Origin: Phytophthora sp. 'mugwort'
Taxonomy: Eukaryota; Oomycota; Peronosporomycetes; Peronosporales; Peronosporaceae
Assembly (NCBI GenBank): GCA_033558025.1
Contig: JAUCEF010000011.1
Coordinates: 1,426,001-1,490,000, forward strand
DNA: 64,000 nt
Direction of reading: 5' to 3'
The position numbers and the translations under genes are program-made. Of the stretch, positions 33,803 through 43,978 are shown one piece after another. Every line of letters starts with the position of its first letter. The stretch's first letter is position 1. The notes under the pieces were generated by a model. It did not search any database and had not been told where the DNA came from. It saw only the letters and a program-made list of their open reading frames with translations.

Positions 33803-36800
33803 TTAGGCTTGTAACTTGATGCAGGTTCTCGAGCGGTTCCCATGTCGCTTTCGCCTCACCGACCCACCGAATGAGGTACTGTACGGCTCCCTTGCGCTAT
33901 TGCTTTTTTGTAATCGTCGACAGCCTCCACGATCTGCCGATCCTTCAAACATGTAGAATAACTTCTTGGGGTCGCAAAAGTCTTGATGGTGACTCGTACG
34001 GCTTGAGCGATCCAGTGTTAAACACGGGATGCAGCTGGAGTCCGGGTGGTAAATTGAGTTCGTAGGCATGCTGGTGAATCTTGAGCACCACCGAGTAAAG
34101 TCTAATTCACTTGGGACCAAGTTTGCTCGGGTTCGAGAATCCAGTGTGCGCAGTGTCAAGTTCTTGGTACTAAGGTACACCTGGTCACCGACCTCGAACG
34201 CTTGTTCCTGTCGATCACGGTCGTACACGTCTGCCAAACGGGCTTGAGCCTTTTCCGGCGCTTCTTGGCACTGACGTAGTACTGTCTCTTGCTGTTCGGT
34301 GAACTGAGTCCCTCGGTGTCACCCACCACACAGTTCTCGTCGAAATGACTCAGTGACGGCAGTGATTGGGTTGTGCGAAATGTAGCCGAGGTCAGCCTCG
34401 CATGGAAGATTTTGATGCTTGAGCTCACCGCTGAATTGATGGTAAACTCCGCGTTGGCGAGGTGAACGTCCCAGACATCTTGGCGCGGTGACAGGAAGCA
34501 TCGAAGATATTCTTCGAGTGCCCGGTTTGTACATTCTGTCTGACCATCGCCCTGAGCTCGGTATGCAACCGTCATCTTAAACTTGGTGCCGACATTCTTG
34601 ACCCCAACATCCCGAAATGAACCTCGTGTCACGGTCGGAAACGAGAGCTTGGGGCTTTCCATGGAGTCTCCAAATATTCTCGATGAAAAGTGTGGCCACC
34701 GCTGGGGCCGACACCGTCTTCGTTGTAGCGATGAAATGAGAGCGCTTGGTCAGCCGAAATCACGGCAACCCAGATCGAGTTGTGCCCACGCTTGGTATCT
34801 GGTAGGTCTGTGATGAAGTCCATCGAGATAGAGCGCCATTGCTCATCTGGAATTTGCAGTGGCTCCATGAGTCTTGGTGGCTTCGATAGGCGAGGCTTGT
34901 TTCGTCGGCAGTCCTCGCAGTCTGTGATGTACTTCTTGATCGTACGCACCATTCGCGACCAGTACCAGTCAGCTCGAAGCTTTAGGTATGTGCGATCAGT
35001 TCCTGGATGTCCGCCGTAATAATCGCGGACCTCAGCAATGCCGCATTGTTTCAGCGCTACAATGTTCGGGACGACGATCCGCGGTTTGTCATAAGTCGAG
35101 CCTTGATACCATACAAGTGACTTCTCCTCAAAATAAGGATTGTACTACCTTTCCGATACCCCGCGTTTGCTTGACGGTTGATCTCGCTTCGTGATCGCGA
35201 CCGAATCTCCCGGATGATCTTGTCCTTCGCTTATCCAGCACTGACAGCTTTGATCAATTCATTTGTGGGATTAATCTCTGCAAGACGTAGTTGGTAGCTT
35301 GTCTCGTTGCAACTGGGTACTAACAAATCGTGGAACCCCTTGGTGTCCGGCTTGAGATCGGGTCGTCGACTGAGAGCGTCTGCGATACCATTCTCGGCCG
35401 GTGGTAGATACGCGAAAACCGGTTGATACTCCGCAAGAATATCATACCAGCGCGCAAGTCATCAGTTGGCCATTTTCTGCTGGAAGATTCCCTCGAAAGA
35501 CTTGTGGTCCGTCTCGATCATCTTTGACCTGTCTAGGCAGTAGATTCGGAACGCAGCGAAAGCATTGACAATGGCGAGTAGCTCTTGCTGTTTGGTCGGG
35601 TACTTCAACTCTGCTGGCTTCATCTTCCGACTCGTGAATGCAATGGGACGCTGACGCCGCCGATAACTTGAAAGAGCACACCTCCCATAGCAAACTGGCT
35701 GGCATCCGTTCGTAAGTGCATCCGCTGAGTGAAGTCCGGTAAATGCAACACAGGTGTATCCGACAGTCGCTTGAGCTCCTTGAAGTTCTTGTGCTGCAGA
35801 GTGTTAAACGCGATATTTGAGCTCCTCTGAGTCTTCTTTTTCAGTAGTGTACACAGTGTTGCAGTCGACTCCGCGTACCACTCGCAGAAACCTGGAACAT
35901 ACCCCGCTAACCCAAGGGTAACTGTGAAGTTGCTCTTGTGTCGGAGATACTGACCAATCTCGAATCGTCTGCACCTTGTTCGGATCGACGCGAAGTTCGT
36001 TCCTTCCGACGAAATCTCGCAGACATGGGATCTCATCGGCACTGTATACAGACTTGGCCAACGTCACGTAGAGCTTGTTCTTCTTCAAAATCTCTATCTC
36101 GTCGCGAAGGGCTCGCAGGTGCTCATCAATATTCTTCGACTACGTGAAAACGTAGATATGACCATAGAACGAGCGTGTGTGTGGTAGATCCTTGAACAAG
36201 AATGAAGTCAACCGATGCATTGTCGCAGGTGCGTTGCTGACACCCATCAGTAACACCAAATACTCGTATAGTCCACTAGGTTGCTTGGAATGGTGTATAC
36301 TTGACATGGTCCATCTTCATCCGCGCTGATAGTACGCCGACATCAAGTCCATACAGGAGAAGTAGTAGGCGCCAGTCATACTGTCGAAAACATCCTCCTT
36401 GCGAGTCATCGGTACACTCTGGCGAACGGTGGTGCTGTTCAGGTACCGGTAGTCATGAACGATGCGCTACCCGACCGGCTTCCGCACACAAAATGTTGGC
36501 TCTGCATGTGGACTGATACTGGGTCGGATCAATGTTTTGCTGACCATGTCGCGAACCCACTTGTCGATCTCCTCCTCTGCTCGTGTGAGAGACGCCACTG
36601 TTGTCGGTACATCGCGACGTTAAGATCCTTCACATCGACACGGTGTTCGATGCCGCCTCCACTGCAAATCCATCCGGTAGCTCGGGCTTGAACACATTGT
36701 CCTTATACCCGACAAGAATCGGGTATGTCGGATTCTCCTTGAACGATTCCCAGTCCGTACTCAAGAAACTCGAAGCCTTCTCCGAACAAACCCCGTTGCC

Positions 36801-37600
36801 TGGTTCGTCGTTCCGTCTAAGATCTCGTTCAATCTGTTTGATCGTGTCGTTCGAGAGCACTATCGTACAATCGTACTCGGGGGCGTCCTTCGCAGGCAAT
36901 CGTAGACATTTCTTCAGCTTCTTCCGTGTAATGTATTTGGTCTCGACTCCGTCAGAATTGACCACTCCAAGAGTAATCATCGCCTCTGGGCGTTTTTCAT
37001 CTCTCTCCGTGAGTGAATCTTCACGTCCTCACTTGGTCTTTCAATGTCTTTCAATGTCATCCACTTTGCACTCCAGCTGCGTTTCTGACACGCCTGTTCG
37101 ACAGGGATCGCGGCTTATCGCGGAAGGGTTTTCACTGTCCACAGCATTAAGAAGCCCAGAGCCATTAACCTGACTGCACTTCCCGCAGGGGGTTGAAGTT
37201 TCCATCGTTAAGTTTCCATCTGAGGCGTTTTTCTTGAAGCATCGACGTTTCCAGTCGATCTTAGTTGTACATCTACGAAAACGGCATCCCGAGAACGCAG
37301 TCGAATCATCAGGAATGTCGAATACAACAGTGACACACTGGTAGCTTGGTGCACCTTCTAGTTGGATGTTGATTTTTTCCCCACCAACTCCTGGATGGCC
37401 TCACCAATCTGGTTGTCTCCAAGTTTCACCTTGATCGTTCTTTCCACGTACACGCGTATCTCAAATTGTTTTCATTGACAAACTCGTGTAACACGTACAC
37501 CGTTGTAGCACCGCAGTCCAGTAAGAACTTGGCACCAATTTTGTTCCCACACTGCTCTATGTAACCATCCACAGCGAACAATGGCGCACGACCGTAGACG
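33803..37600 (-). pseudogene. Ty3/gypsy pol remnant (PR-RT-RH-IN)
   Basis: Retrotransposon polyprotein, heavily frameshifted. Protease at about 37531-37496: FLLDCGATTVYV, active-site Asp present but in a changed triad (DCG instead of DSG/DTG). 36980-36630 is the region between protease and RT. RT: MDLMSAYYQ near 36360-36330 has the first Asp, LLMGVSNAPATMHRLT near 36260-36210. The YxDD box is lost (FYGHIYVFT near 36165-36135). 35700-36090 reads LRKNKLYV-like and RMHLRTDASQFAMGGVLF (RNase H start). 34952-34629 has the zinc-binding CEDCRRNKPRLSKPPRL and integrase core SMDFITDLPDTKRGHNSIW. 34600-34500 has YRAQGDGQTECTNRALEEYL with the catalytic Glu. 34237-33803 has the GDQVYLSTKNL segment of the integrase C-terminus. 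No gag found. Confidence 0.8.
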
Positions 37601-37611
37601 AGAGGGTCTTC

Positions 37612-37680
37612 ACCTTTATTAAATGGTATCCCTTCTAATCAGATATGGCTACTGACAGTCCTACCGTACTATCGGATACA
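37612..37680 (-). repeat. Ty3 element 5' LTR, truncated
   Basis: Only the outer 69 bp of the 5' LTR (element sense TGTATCCGATAGTACGG...). The junction with protease-encoding sequence near 37610 marks an internal deletion. Confidence 0.75.
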
Positions 37681-37685
37681 GCTGT
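37681..37685. repeat. Ty3 target-site duplication, right copy (GCTGT)
   Basis: Second copy of GCTGT directly outside the LTR end. Confidence 0.8.
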
Positions 37686-38191
37686 GCACCCCTACCGGTA
37701 CCAAAAGAAGTTATCCGCATATGACGTTGTCGCTGCCTCAGTATCCCGAGAAAGGGCCCAGGTCGTGAGACGCAGCGAACATTTATGAGAGGAACTAGGC
37801 AGGAAGCAAGGGTCCGCAACAGGTGTCGCTGCTGAACTCTTTAGACGTCCTGCACAAAAATGAATTTCCCTTAGTTAAGCACCCCGAGACTAGAAGTTTA
37901 AAGATATTTCATATTGAAGTTTTGGCGATTAGTATTCCATATTACGCTCTAGAAAGGGTGAGAGGAAACAACTACTTAGTTTTGTAAGCTACTGGTCACC
38001 GGGAATCGTACTTCATTCCTGATAAGGCTTTATTTCAATTATAGGGATTCATGTTGAGGGATCATCTTACATGTAGAAGACGCCAGATAATTAGAAATAA
38101 TATAAACTCGCGAGTATTTGCCGTCCACTTTATAAACGGTCCACTGTATAATGTGTACTGTAAACCTGCGATACTGCCCTGTGGGGCACTA
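37686..38191. other. Spacer between Ty3 and Tigger elements
   Basis: No recognisable gene; AT-rich in its right half. Ends with the TA dinucleotide at 38190-38191 that flanks the Tigger-like element. Confidence 0.45.
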
Positions 38192-38782
38192 CAGTAAGAA
38201 ATATAATTAACATGGGCCACGGTATTTGCGCACTCACGGTGTATTTGCGCCCGCAGTAATTGCACCATTATTATAGAATAAACTGACAATGAGTGGACCA
38301 CATACATATTGGGAAGTCCTGCCACCACAGACATCACAGAGGGCGCACAGGGCGGCGGCGTGTCGGCGGATCTCCAGAAGTGTACACACATGGCCACGAC
38401 TTCCCGAGGATCTCAATAGAAGCGAAGCGGGATCAGCTCGGTGGTGCAGCCAACAGATAGCCGCCATAATGTCAAGATGATGTGGTACGGACCCGAAGGG
38501 CGGCCGGCAGGCTGCCCGTCTCTTATCAGCGGGTCGTGAGCTGCTCAAGTCAAAATTGGCTTAACAAGGTATGCATGAGTCATTACATAGGGCATACTAA
38601 CTCTACAATTATGCTACTATGATGTTTGTGTTGGACAGCACAAGGAAGGAAATAAATCGAATTAAATACACTCACAATATCCTCTTACATTCGAAGATTG
38701 AGCTACAGTTGTATCTCTTCAATAACGTCGACAGAATCCTCGTCGTCAGAATCTTCTGCGTCGAGTTGTTCAGCAGCTTCAT

Positions 38783-39252
38783 CTACATGCGGATTTGGTT
38801 TACCATTAAACTCGTCGCGAAGCTTGTCAATGATAACTTGCAGGTGTTCTGATAGCCGGATTTGCCGCTAAGACCAAGAAATAAACCACACAGAATCATG
38901 GCTTTTCGTGGATAAAGGATCCCATCTTTGTCTCTTTTTGTGCTGATAGCTCGAACGCAACGAGCAGCAAGCTCAAGAAAAAAATGTTTCCCGGGGTTCA
39001 GCAATTTTCCAGATGCCCTTCCGGGTCTAGACCTATCGGAAAATCTTTCATAAGTGTGTTGAGTTACCGGCAAGAATTCAGCTCTCATCTTTTTCACTTC
39101 GAGAATGTCGGCGCACTCTTCAAACTTGTGACTACTTGCGTTGTCCATGTATACAACTTTGATTTGATCGCGGGGGTGACAACGGTTACAGAGGTTGTTT
39201 TTGTAGCCATACTCGAAACAAACGCTGGTCCATCCAGCCTTTTGGCCCATGC
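38783..39252 (-). pseudogene. Tigger-like transposase, C-terminal part
   Basis: Catalytic-domain half on the far side of the copia insertion. It reads KAGWTSVCFEYGY, then DQIKVVYMDNASSHKFEECA with the second catalytic Asp (MDNASSH), RDKDGILYPRKAMILCGLFL and a C-terminus ending at 38783. The motif following the second Asp in relatives (NATDLVQPAD-like) is degraded here (VTQHTYERFSD). In the undisturbed element it followed directly on the segment at 43979-44103. Confidence 0.7.
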
Positions 39253-39257
39253 GGTAA
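39253..39257. repeat. Copia target-site duplication, left copy (GGTAA)
   Basis: GGTAA directly before the LTR terminus TGTTGAG; repeated at 43974-43978 after the other LTR. Confidence 0.9.
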
Positions 39258-39544
39258 TGTTGAGATGCTCTTGTTGGTTTGAGGGCAAATGCCGAAGTGA
39301 GTTCTATTGTCTCCTTACTCTTGCTAACCTGCTTCTACTTTCCTTGTGTCCCAGGAGTAAATCGGAATATCGACCAATCCGATCCATCCACGTGTTCTCA
39401 ACTGCCCCCCCCCCCTTTTCAGCACAACGCCATTGCGTGAGCTCGCATGCATTGCGTCATCGCTGCATGTGCCCGCACGCATCGTGTCATCACTGCGCAT
39501 GGGCATGACGTCACCGCTTCGCATATACGGCGCACACATCAACA
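39258..39544 (-). repeat. Copia 3' LTR
   Basis: 287 bp, TGTTGA..ATCAACA in plus orientation; TG..CA ends with a short terminal inverted repeat TGTTGA/TCAACA. Confidence 0.9.
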
Positions 39545-42500
39545 CTCCCACTCGCCGCATGCTGAGCGGTCTTGGTTCGGACGCCGCTCCCTGCGAGCAA
39601 GAACTGCAGTCTCTTCGTCCCGACCGCCTTCGTGAGCATGTCCGCCAGCTGACCTTCCGTCCCAACGTAGTCCACCGTGATGATGTCCCGGGCCACGTTC
39701 TCGCGGATGAAGTGGTGCCTGATGTCGACGTGCTTGGTCCGCGCATTGTAGCCGGCGTTGCTTGCCAGTGCAATGGCACCTTGGTTGTCCTCCCAGACTT
39801 GCGTCGCTCCCACTTGCTCATGACCCAGGTCCTTGAGCATCGCACGGGTCCATAGCACCTCCTGCGTGCACAGGCTTAACGCCATGTACTCCGCCTCCGC
39901 CGAGCTCAGCGCCACCGTGCGCTGGTACTTGGACTTGAAAACGACCGGCGCGCCGCCAATCATGATCATGATCCCGGATACCGAGCGGCGGTCGTCCAGA
40001 TTGCTGCCCCAGTCCGCGTCCGTGTATGCCTCCAACACGACCTTGCCGTCGTTGCCGCTGTAGATGACCCCGAAGTCCTTCGTCGTCTTCAGGTAGCGGA
40101 GCACACGAATGGCTGCCTTCCAGTGCTGCTGCCCAGGGTTCTCCAAGAACCGCGACAGCTGCGTGACGATATATGCCACGTCCGGCCGCGTGCAGGTCGT
40201 GATGTACAACAAGCATCCGATCAAAGACCTGTACGGCTTGGACCTCATGTCCTCGCGCTCAGCGTTCGTGGTCGGCGATTGCATCTTCGTCAACTTCATG
40301 CCGGACTCGCACGGGTTCACCACCGCTTTCGCGTCTTGCTGGTTGAACCGGTTCACGACGTCGTCGATGTAGCGGGTCTGCCTGATCATCAACGTGCCGG
40401 CCGTGTGGTCATGGTCCACCTCCATACCGAGGATGAACTTGACCTCGCCGAGCTCCTTCATCTTAAACGCGCTCTTCAACGCCATCTTGACCTCGTCAAT
40501 CTCTTTGTTGGTCTTGGCGGCGATGATCATGTCGTCCACGTACAAGCAGACGTACACGTAGTTGTCCTTGGAGCCCTTCACGTAGACGCACTGGTCTGCC
40601 CCGCAACTGCGGAAGCCGATCTTCATAAACACGGCGTGGAACGTCTGATGCCACGCGCTCGCGGCCTGCTTGAGGCCGTAGATCGCCTTGTCCAGCTTGC
40701 ACATCATGTTCTCCGCGTTCGTGATGCCGTACGGCACCTCCATGAACACTTGCTCCTTCAGATCACTGTTCAGGAACGCTGTGTCCGCGTCCAGCTGCTC
40801 TGTGACGTAGGCCTTCGCCACCACCACCGACAGCACAACCCTGATCGAGTTCATGTTGGCGACGGGCGAGTACGTCTCGAAGAAGTCCACGCCGAACTTC
40901 TGCTTGAAGCCCTTCGCCACCAACCGGGCCTTGTACCGCACAACTCGGCCGTGCTCGTTCCGCTTCTTAGCGAACACCCATCGACACCCAATCGGCCGGG
41001 CGCCAGACGTCCGTCGAACCAGCGTCCACGAGCCATTGTCCGCGTGCGCCTTCAACTCGGAGTTCATGGCCTTGATCCACTCCGACGCCTCGTTGCTCTT
41101 CATGGCCTGCTGGTACGTGGTAGGCGCGTCGTCAGCGTCTCCCACACTGGCAGCGTAAGCCAGTACCGCTTCGGCGAGCAGTCCGTCCTCGTCGACTCGA
41201 GGTCGCTTAGGCGACGGCGGCCAGAAGTGGTCGTCATTGTCCGGGTCGTCCTCGTCGTTCACCTTGTACTCGTCTGCAACGTCTTGAAGAGCAAGGACTG
41301 AGTCACGAGGGCGTCGGACTCGTTCGGGTTCCGGGTGGAATACAAGATTGTCACTGAAGGCTGCCCCTGGCGTCCTTCGGTATCTTGCCAGCTCATGCCT
41401 CGTCAACTCGTCCGACTCAGCCTCGGGCATCTCCGTGTCTTCCTCATGGCTCTCCTCCACCGATCCCATCGGCTCTTCAGTAGCGGGTTGGCGCTCTTGC
41501 TCGTGCTGCACGACGTCATCGACGTCCTCCGTCGAATGGATGACCGTCGTGCTCTCCGTCGGCGCCGAGTCGTAGATGCCGTCTACCTCGCGCTCGTCGA
41601 GCTTCATCGACCTTGTCACCTTCACCTTGTTCGACTCCAAGTCGTACACGCGGTAGCCCTTCGAGTTCTCGGCGTACCCCAAGAACATGCACTTGAAGCT
41701 CTTCGGCTCCAACTTGGTGCGCTTTACCTTGTCGACGTGAGCGTACCCGACCGAGCCGAACACGCGCAAGTGGTCCAGTCGCGGCTTGCCCCTGAACGCC
41801 AACTCGTACGGCGTCCTGCTCGAGTGCGTAATGGTCGTGGACCGGTTAATCAGGTACACCGACGTACTGACCGCCTCGGCCCACCACATCGTTGAGATAG
41901 CCTTGTAATACAACATGCTGCGGGCCTTCTCCATGATCGTGCGGTTCATGCGCTCCGCCACGCCGTTCTGCTGCGGGCTGTAAGGCACGGTCTTCTGGTG
42001 AACGATCCCGTTCAACGCGCACAACCTGTCCATCTCCTTGTTGACGAACTCCGTGCCGTTGTCCGAGCGCAGGCACTTGATGCGCTCTCCCCACTGGTTC
42101 TCGTACAAGTTCATGAACGTCTTGAACTTGACGGGCACCTCACTCTTCTTGGTGATGAAGTACGCCACCACGTACTTGGAGTAGTCATCCACAAACGTGA
42201 GCACGTACCGGGCCCCGCCCTTAGACTTCGTCTTCATGGGCCCCATGACGTCCGTGTGCACCAACTGCAACACCTTCGTCGTCTTCGACAGCGATCGAGA
42301 CGGGAAGTGCGCGACCGTCTGTTTGCCCTTCATGCAGCCCCCGCACAGCGTCATGGACTTGCGGTCCAACGTGGGCATGCCAGTGGTGGCGTTCTGCGTC
42401 TTTGCCAGCGCGTCCTTGTTCAAGTGGCCCATGCGCGCATGCCACAACTCCCACTCACTGTCGACTCCGGCGTACTCCACGTAGTGCGCCATGTCCTTCT

Positions 42501-43641
42501 CGCAGTCGAGCACGTAGGCCTTGCCGACCTTCTTGCCCAACGCGATCGCCTTGGACTTGTTCCAGATCGTACACGACTTCTTCTGAAACTCCACGCTCAT
42601 GCCGCGCTCCGCCAGCCTGCTGACAGACGGCAGCTGCCGGTCCAGCCCGGGGATGTACATCACATCAACCATCTTAATGCGCGTGCCGTCGATGCCCGTC
42701 AGGCGCACCGACCCCGTTCCCACCACCCGGATCTTCTTGCCGTCCGCGATGGTCACCTCGACGTCCGAGTCGAGGTCCTTGTACTCAAACAAGTCGTTGC
42801 GGTGAGGCGTCATGTGCGCCGTCGCACCGCTGTCGATCAGCCACCCAGCCGACCGACTCTTCCCAACGGCGAAGACCGCGTCGTCGTCGTTGTTGCCCGC
42901 GTTCGGGTCCGGGCAGTCCCGCTTCATGTGGCCCATCTGGCCGCAGTTGAAGCACTTGCCCTTGAAACCGCCGTTCTTCCTTGAACCGAAGGCCTTGCTG
43001 CCCTTGCCGCCCCTGAAGGTTTTCGCGCCTTTGAACTTACTGCCGTTCGCAGTAGCCTTTAGCGCGCGCTCAGTGCCTTCCTTCTTGTCGAGGCGCTCGT
43101 ACCCCTTGAGTAGCTTCTCCTTCACCTCGATCAACGTGAAGTCTTTCACGTTCTCCACGATCGAGCAGATCAACTCGTACTCCGTGGGCAGACTGCTCAG
43201 TAGGATGACCAGCTGACGAGCCTCGTCCAGCGGTTCTCCGAGCGTCTGCAGACCCACGATGAGCTCGTCGAAGTCGTCCAGGTGCTTGGCCATGGTCACG
43301 CCGCCCTCCATCTTGAACTCGTGGAGGCGACGGGTCATCGTCACCCGGTTGTGCATGGTCGTCCGGTTGTAGAAGTCGCGCAACGTGTTCCAGGCCATGA
43401 TGGCCGACGTCGCCGAGCAGATCTTCGTGTGGTGCTCCACCGCCACACCTTGGGCGATGAGCCCGAGCGCCTTCATGTCATTGAGCAGCCACGCCTCCGT
43501 CATCTCCGACGGGTCCTTCACCAACTGCACGTGCGCCAACAGCCCCTTCCTCGCCAGCGTCATCCGCATGGCGAACTCCCAGTGGAAGTAGTTGTCGCTT
43601 CCCAGGATGACTTCAGCTTTCTTGGCGGACGTGGTGGTCAT
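39511..43641 (-). CDS. Copia Gag-Pol polyprotein, intact
   Basis: Encodes capsid and enzymes needed for copy-and-paste transposition. Numbered from an in-frame ATG at 43716 inside the 5' LTR (1401 residues), domains are: Gag (about 30-215); CCHC knuckle CFNCGQMGHMKRDC (255-268); protease DSGA (295-298); pre-integrase WHARMGHL (424-431) with CGGC (458-461); integrase with D489, D552 and E588, giving exact D-D-35-E spacing; RT (910-1150) with YVDD at 1059-1062; RNase H with YTDADWGS (about 1231), E1274 and D1310. The order integrase before RT defines copia. The more likely start is the ATG at 43641 (MTTTSAKKAEV), just inside the 5' LTR boundary. The stop lies 34 bp inside the 3' LTR. No stops or frameshifts, and all catalytic residues are present. 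GC-rich third codon positions. Confidence 0.93.
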   Translation of the reverse strand: MTTTSAKKAEVILGSDNYFHWEFAMRMTLARKGLLAHVQLVKDPSEMTEAWLLNDMKALGLIAQGVAVEHHTKICSATSAIMAWNTLRDFYNRTTMHNRVTMTRRLHEFKMEGGVTMAKHLDDFDELIVGLQTLGEPLDEARQLVILLSSLPTEYELICSIVENVKDFTLIEVKEKLLKGYERLDKKEGTERALKATANGSKFKGAKTFRGGKGSKAFGSRKNGGFKGKCFNCGQMGHMKRDCPDPNAGNNDDDAVFAVGKSRSAGWLIDSGATAHMTPHRNDLFEYKDLDSDVEVTIADGKKIRVVGTGSVRLTGIDGTRIKMVDVMYIPGLDRQLPSVSRLAERGMSVEFQKKSCTIWNKSKAIALGKKVGKAYVLDCEKDMAHYVEYAGVDSEWELWHARMGHLNKDALAKTQNATTGMPTLDRKSMTLCGGCMKGKQTVAHFPSRSLSKTTKVLQLVHTDVMGPMKTKSKGGARYVLTFVDDYSKYVVAYFITKKSEVPVKFKTFMNLYENQWGERIKCLRSDNGTEFVNKEMDRLCALNGIVHQKTVPYSPQQNGVAERMNRTIMEKARSMLYYKAISTMWWAEAVSTSVYLINRSTTITHSSRTPYELAFRGKPRLDHLRVFGSVGYAHVDKVKRTKLEPKSFKCMFLGYAENSKGYRVYDLESNKVKVTRSMKLDEREVDGIYDSAPTESTTVIHSTEDVDDVVQHEQERQPATEEPMGSVEESHEEDTEMPEAESDELTRHELARYRRTPGAAFSDNLVFHPEPERVRRPRDSVLALQDVADEYKVNDEDDPDNDDHFWPPSPKRPRVDEDGLLAEAVLAYAASVGDADDAPTTYQQAMKSNEASEWIKAMNSELKAHADNGSWTLVRRTSGARPIGCRWVFAKKRNEHGRVVRYKARLVAKGFKQKFGVDFFETYSPVANMNSIRVVLSVVVAKAYVTEQLDADTAFLNSDLKEQVFMEVPYGITNAENMMCKLDKAIYGLKQAASAWHQTFHAVFMKIGFRSCGADQCVYVKGSKDNYVYVCLYVDDMIIAAKTNKEIDEVKMALKSAFKMKELGEVKFILGMEVDHDHTAGTLMIRQTRYIDDVVNRFNQQDAKAVVNPCESGMKLTKMQSPTTNAEREDMRSKPYRSLIGCLLYITTCTRPDVAYIVTQLSRFLENPGQQHWKAAIRVLRYLKTTKDFGVIYSGNDGKVVLEAYTDADWGSNLDDRRSVSGIMIMIGGAPVVFKSKYQRTVALSSAEAEYMALSLCTQEVLWTRAMLKDLGHEQVGATQVWEDNQGAIALASNAGYNARTKHVDIRHHFIRENVARDIITVDYVGTEGQLADMLTKAVGTKRLQFLLAGSGVRTKTAQHAASGSVDVCAVYAKR

Positions 43642-43686
43642 GGCGGTACTGAAGCTTGATCTTGAGCGTCTTGCGGCTGTTAACCT

Positions 43687-43973
43687 GTTGAAATGCTCTT
43701 GTTGGTTTGAGGGCAAATGCCGAAGTGAGTTCTATTGTCTCCTTACTCTTGCTAACCTGCTTCTACTTACCTTGTGTCCCAGGAGTAAATCGGAATATCG
43801 ACCAATCCGATCCATCGACGTGTTCTCAACTGCCCCCCCCCCCTTTTTCAGCACAACGCCATTGCGTGAGCTCGCATGCATTGCGTCATCGCTGCATGTG
43901 CCCGCACGCATCGTGTCATCACTGCGCATGGGCATGACGTCACCGCTTCGCATATACGGCGCACACATCAACA
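43687..43973 (-). repeat. Copia 5' LTR
   Basis: 287 bp, about 98% identical to the 3' LTR. Differences seen include G/A at base 7, T/A in CTACTT(T/A)CC, C/G in CCATC(C/G)ACG and the length of a T run. Confidence 0.9.
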
Positions 43974-43978
43974 GGTAA
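43974..43978. repeat. Copia target-site duplication, right copy (GGTAA)
   Basis: Second GGTAA, directly outside the 5' LTR. Confidence 0.9.

Larger units (their letters stand above)
32505..37680 (-). mobile_element. Ty3/gypsy retrotransposon, degenerate
   Basis: 5176-bp minus-strand LTR retrotransposon bounded by GCTGT duplications. In element sense the LTR starts TGTATC and ends GATTCA. The 3' LTR (32505-32693) is 189 bp. At the 5' end only the first 69 bp of the LTR survive (37612-37680), and the protease region follows almost at once, so the rest of the 5' LTR, the primer-binding site and gag are deleted. Pol order is protease, RT, RNase H, integrase, as in Ty3/gypsy. A G-rich run (about 32694-32707) sits where the polypurine tract should be. 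Confidence 0.85.
39258..43973 (-). mobile_element. Ty1/copia retrotransposon, near-complete
   Basis: 4716-bp element with two 287-bp LTRs that differ at only a handful of positions, a GGTAA target-site duplication, one uninterrupted polyprotein frame and a purine-rich stretch (GGCGAGTGGGAG, minus strand) next to the 3' LTR. Internal sequence begins GGTTAACAGCC in element sense; the tRNA primer was not identified. It is inserted inside the Tigger-like transposase gene. High LTR identity and the open frame indicate a recent insertion that may still be active. Confidence 0.93.

Noticed and set aside
40123..41301. 392-codon plus-strand open frame opposite the copia polyprotein
   Set aside because: It is the antisense shadow of GC-rich pol codons; composition is rich in Arg, His, Leu and Val as expected from reversed codons, and the minus frame has full domain content.
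41998..42984. 328-codon plus-strand open frame opposite the copia integrase/gag region
   Set aside because: Same antisense shadow effect; no independent motif.
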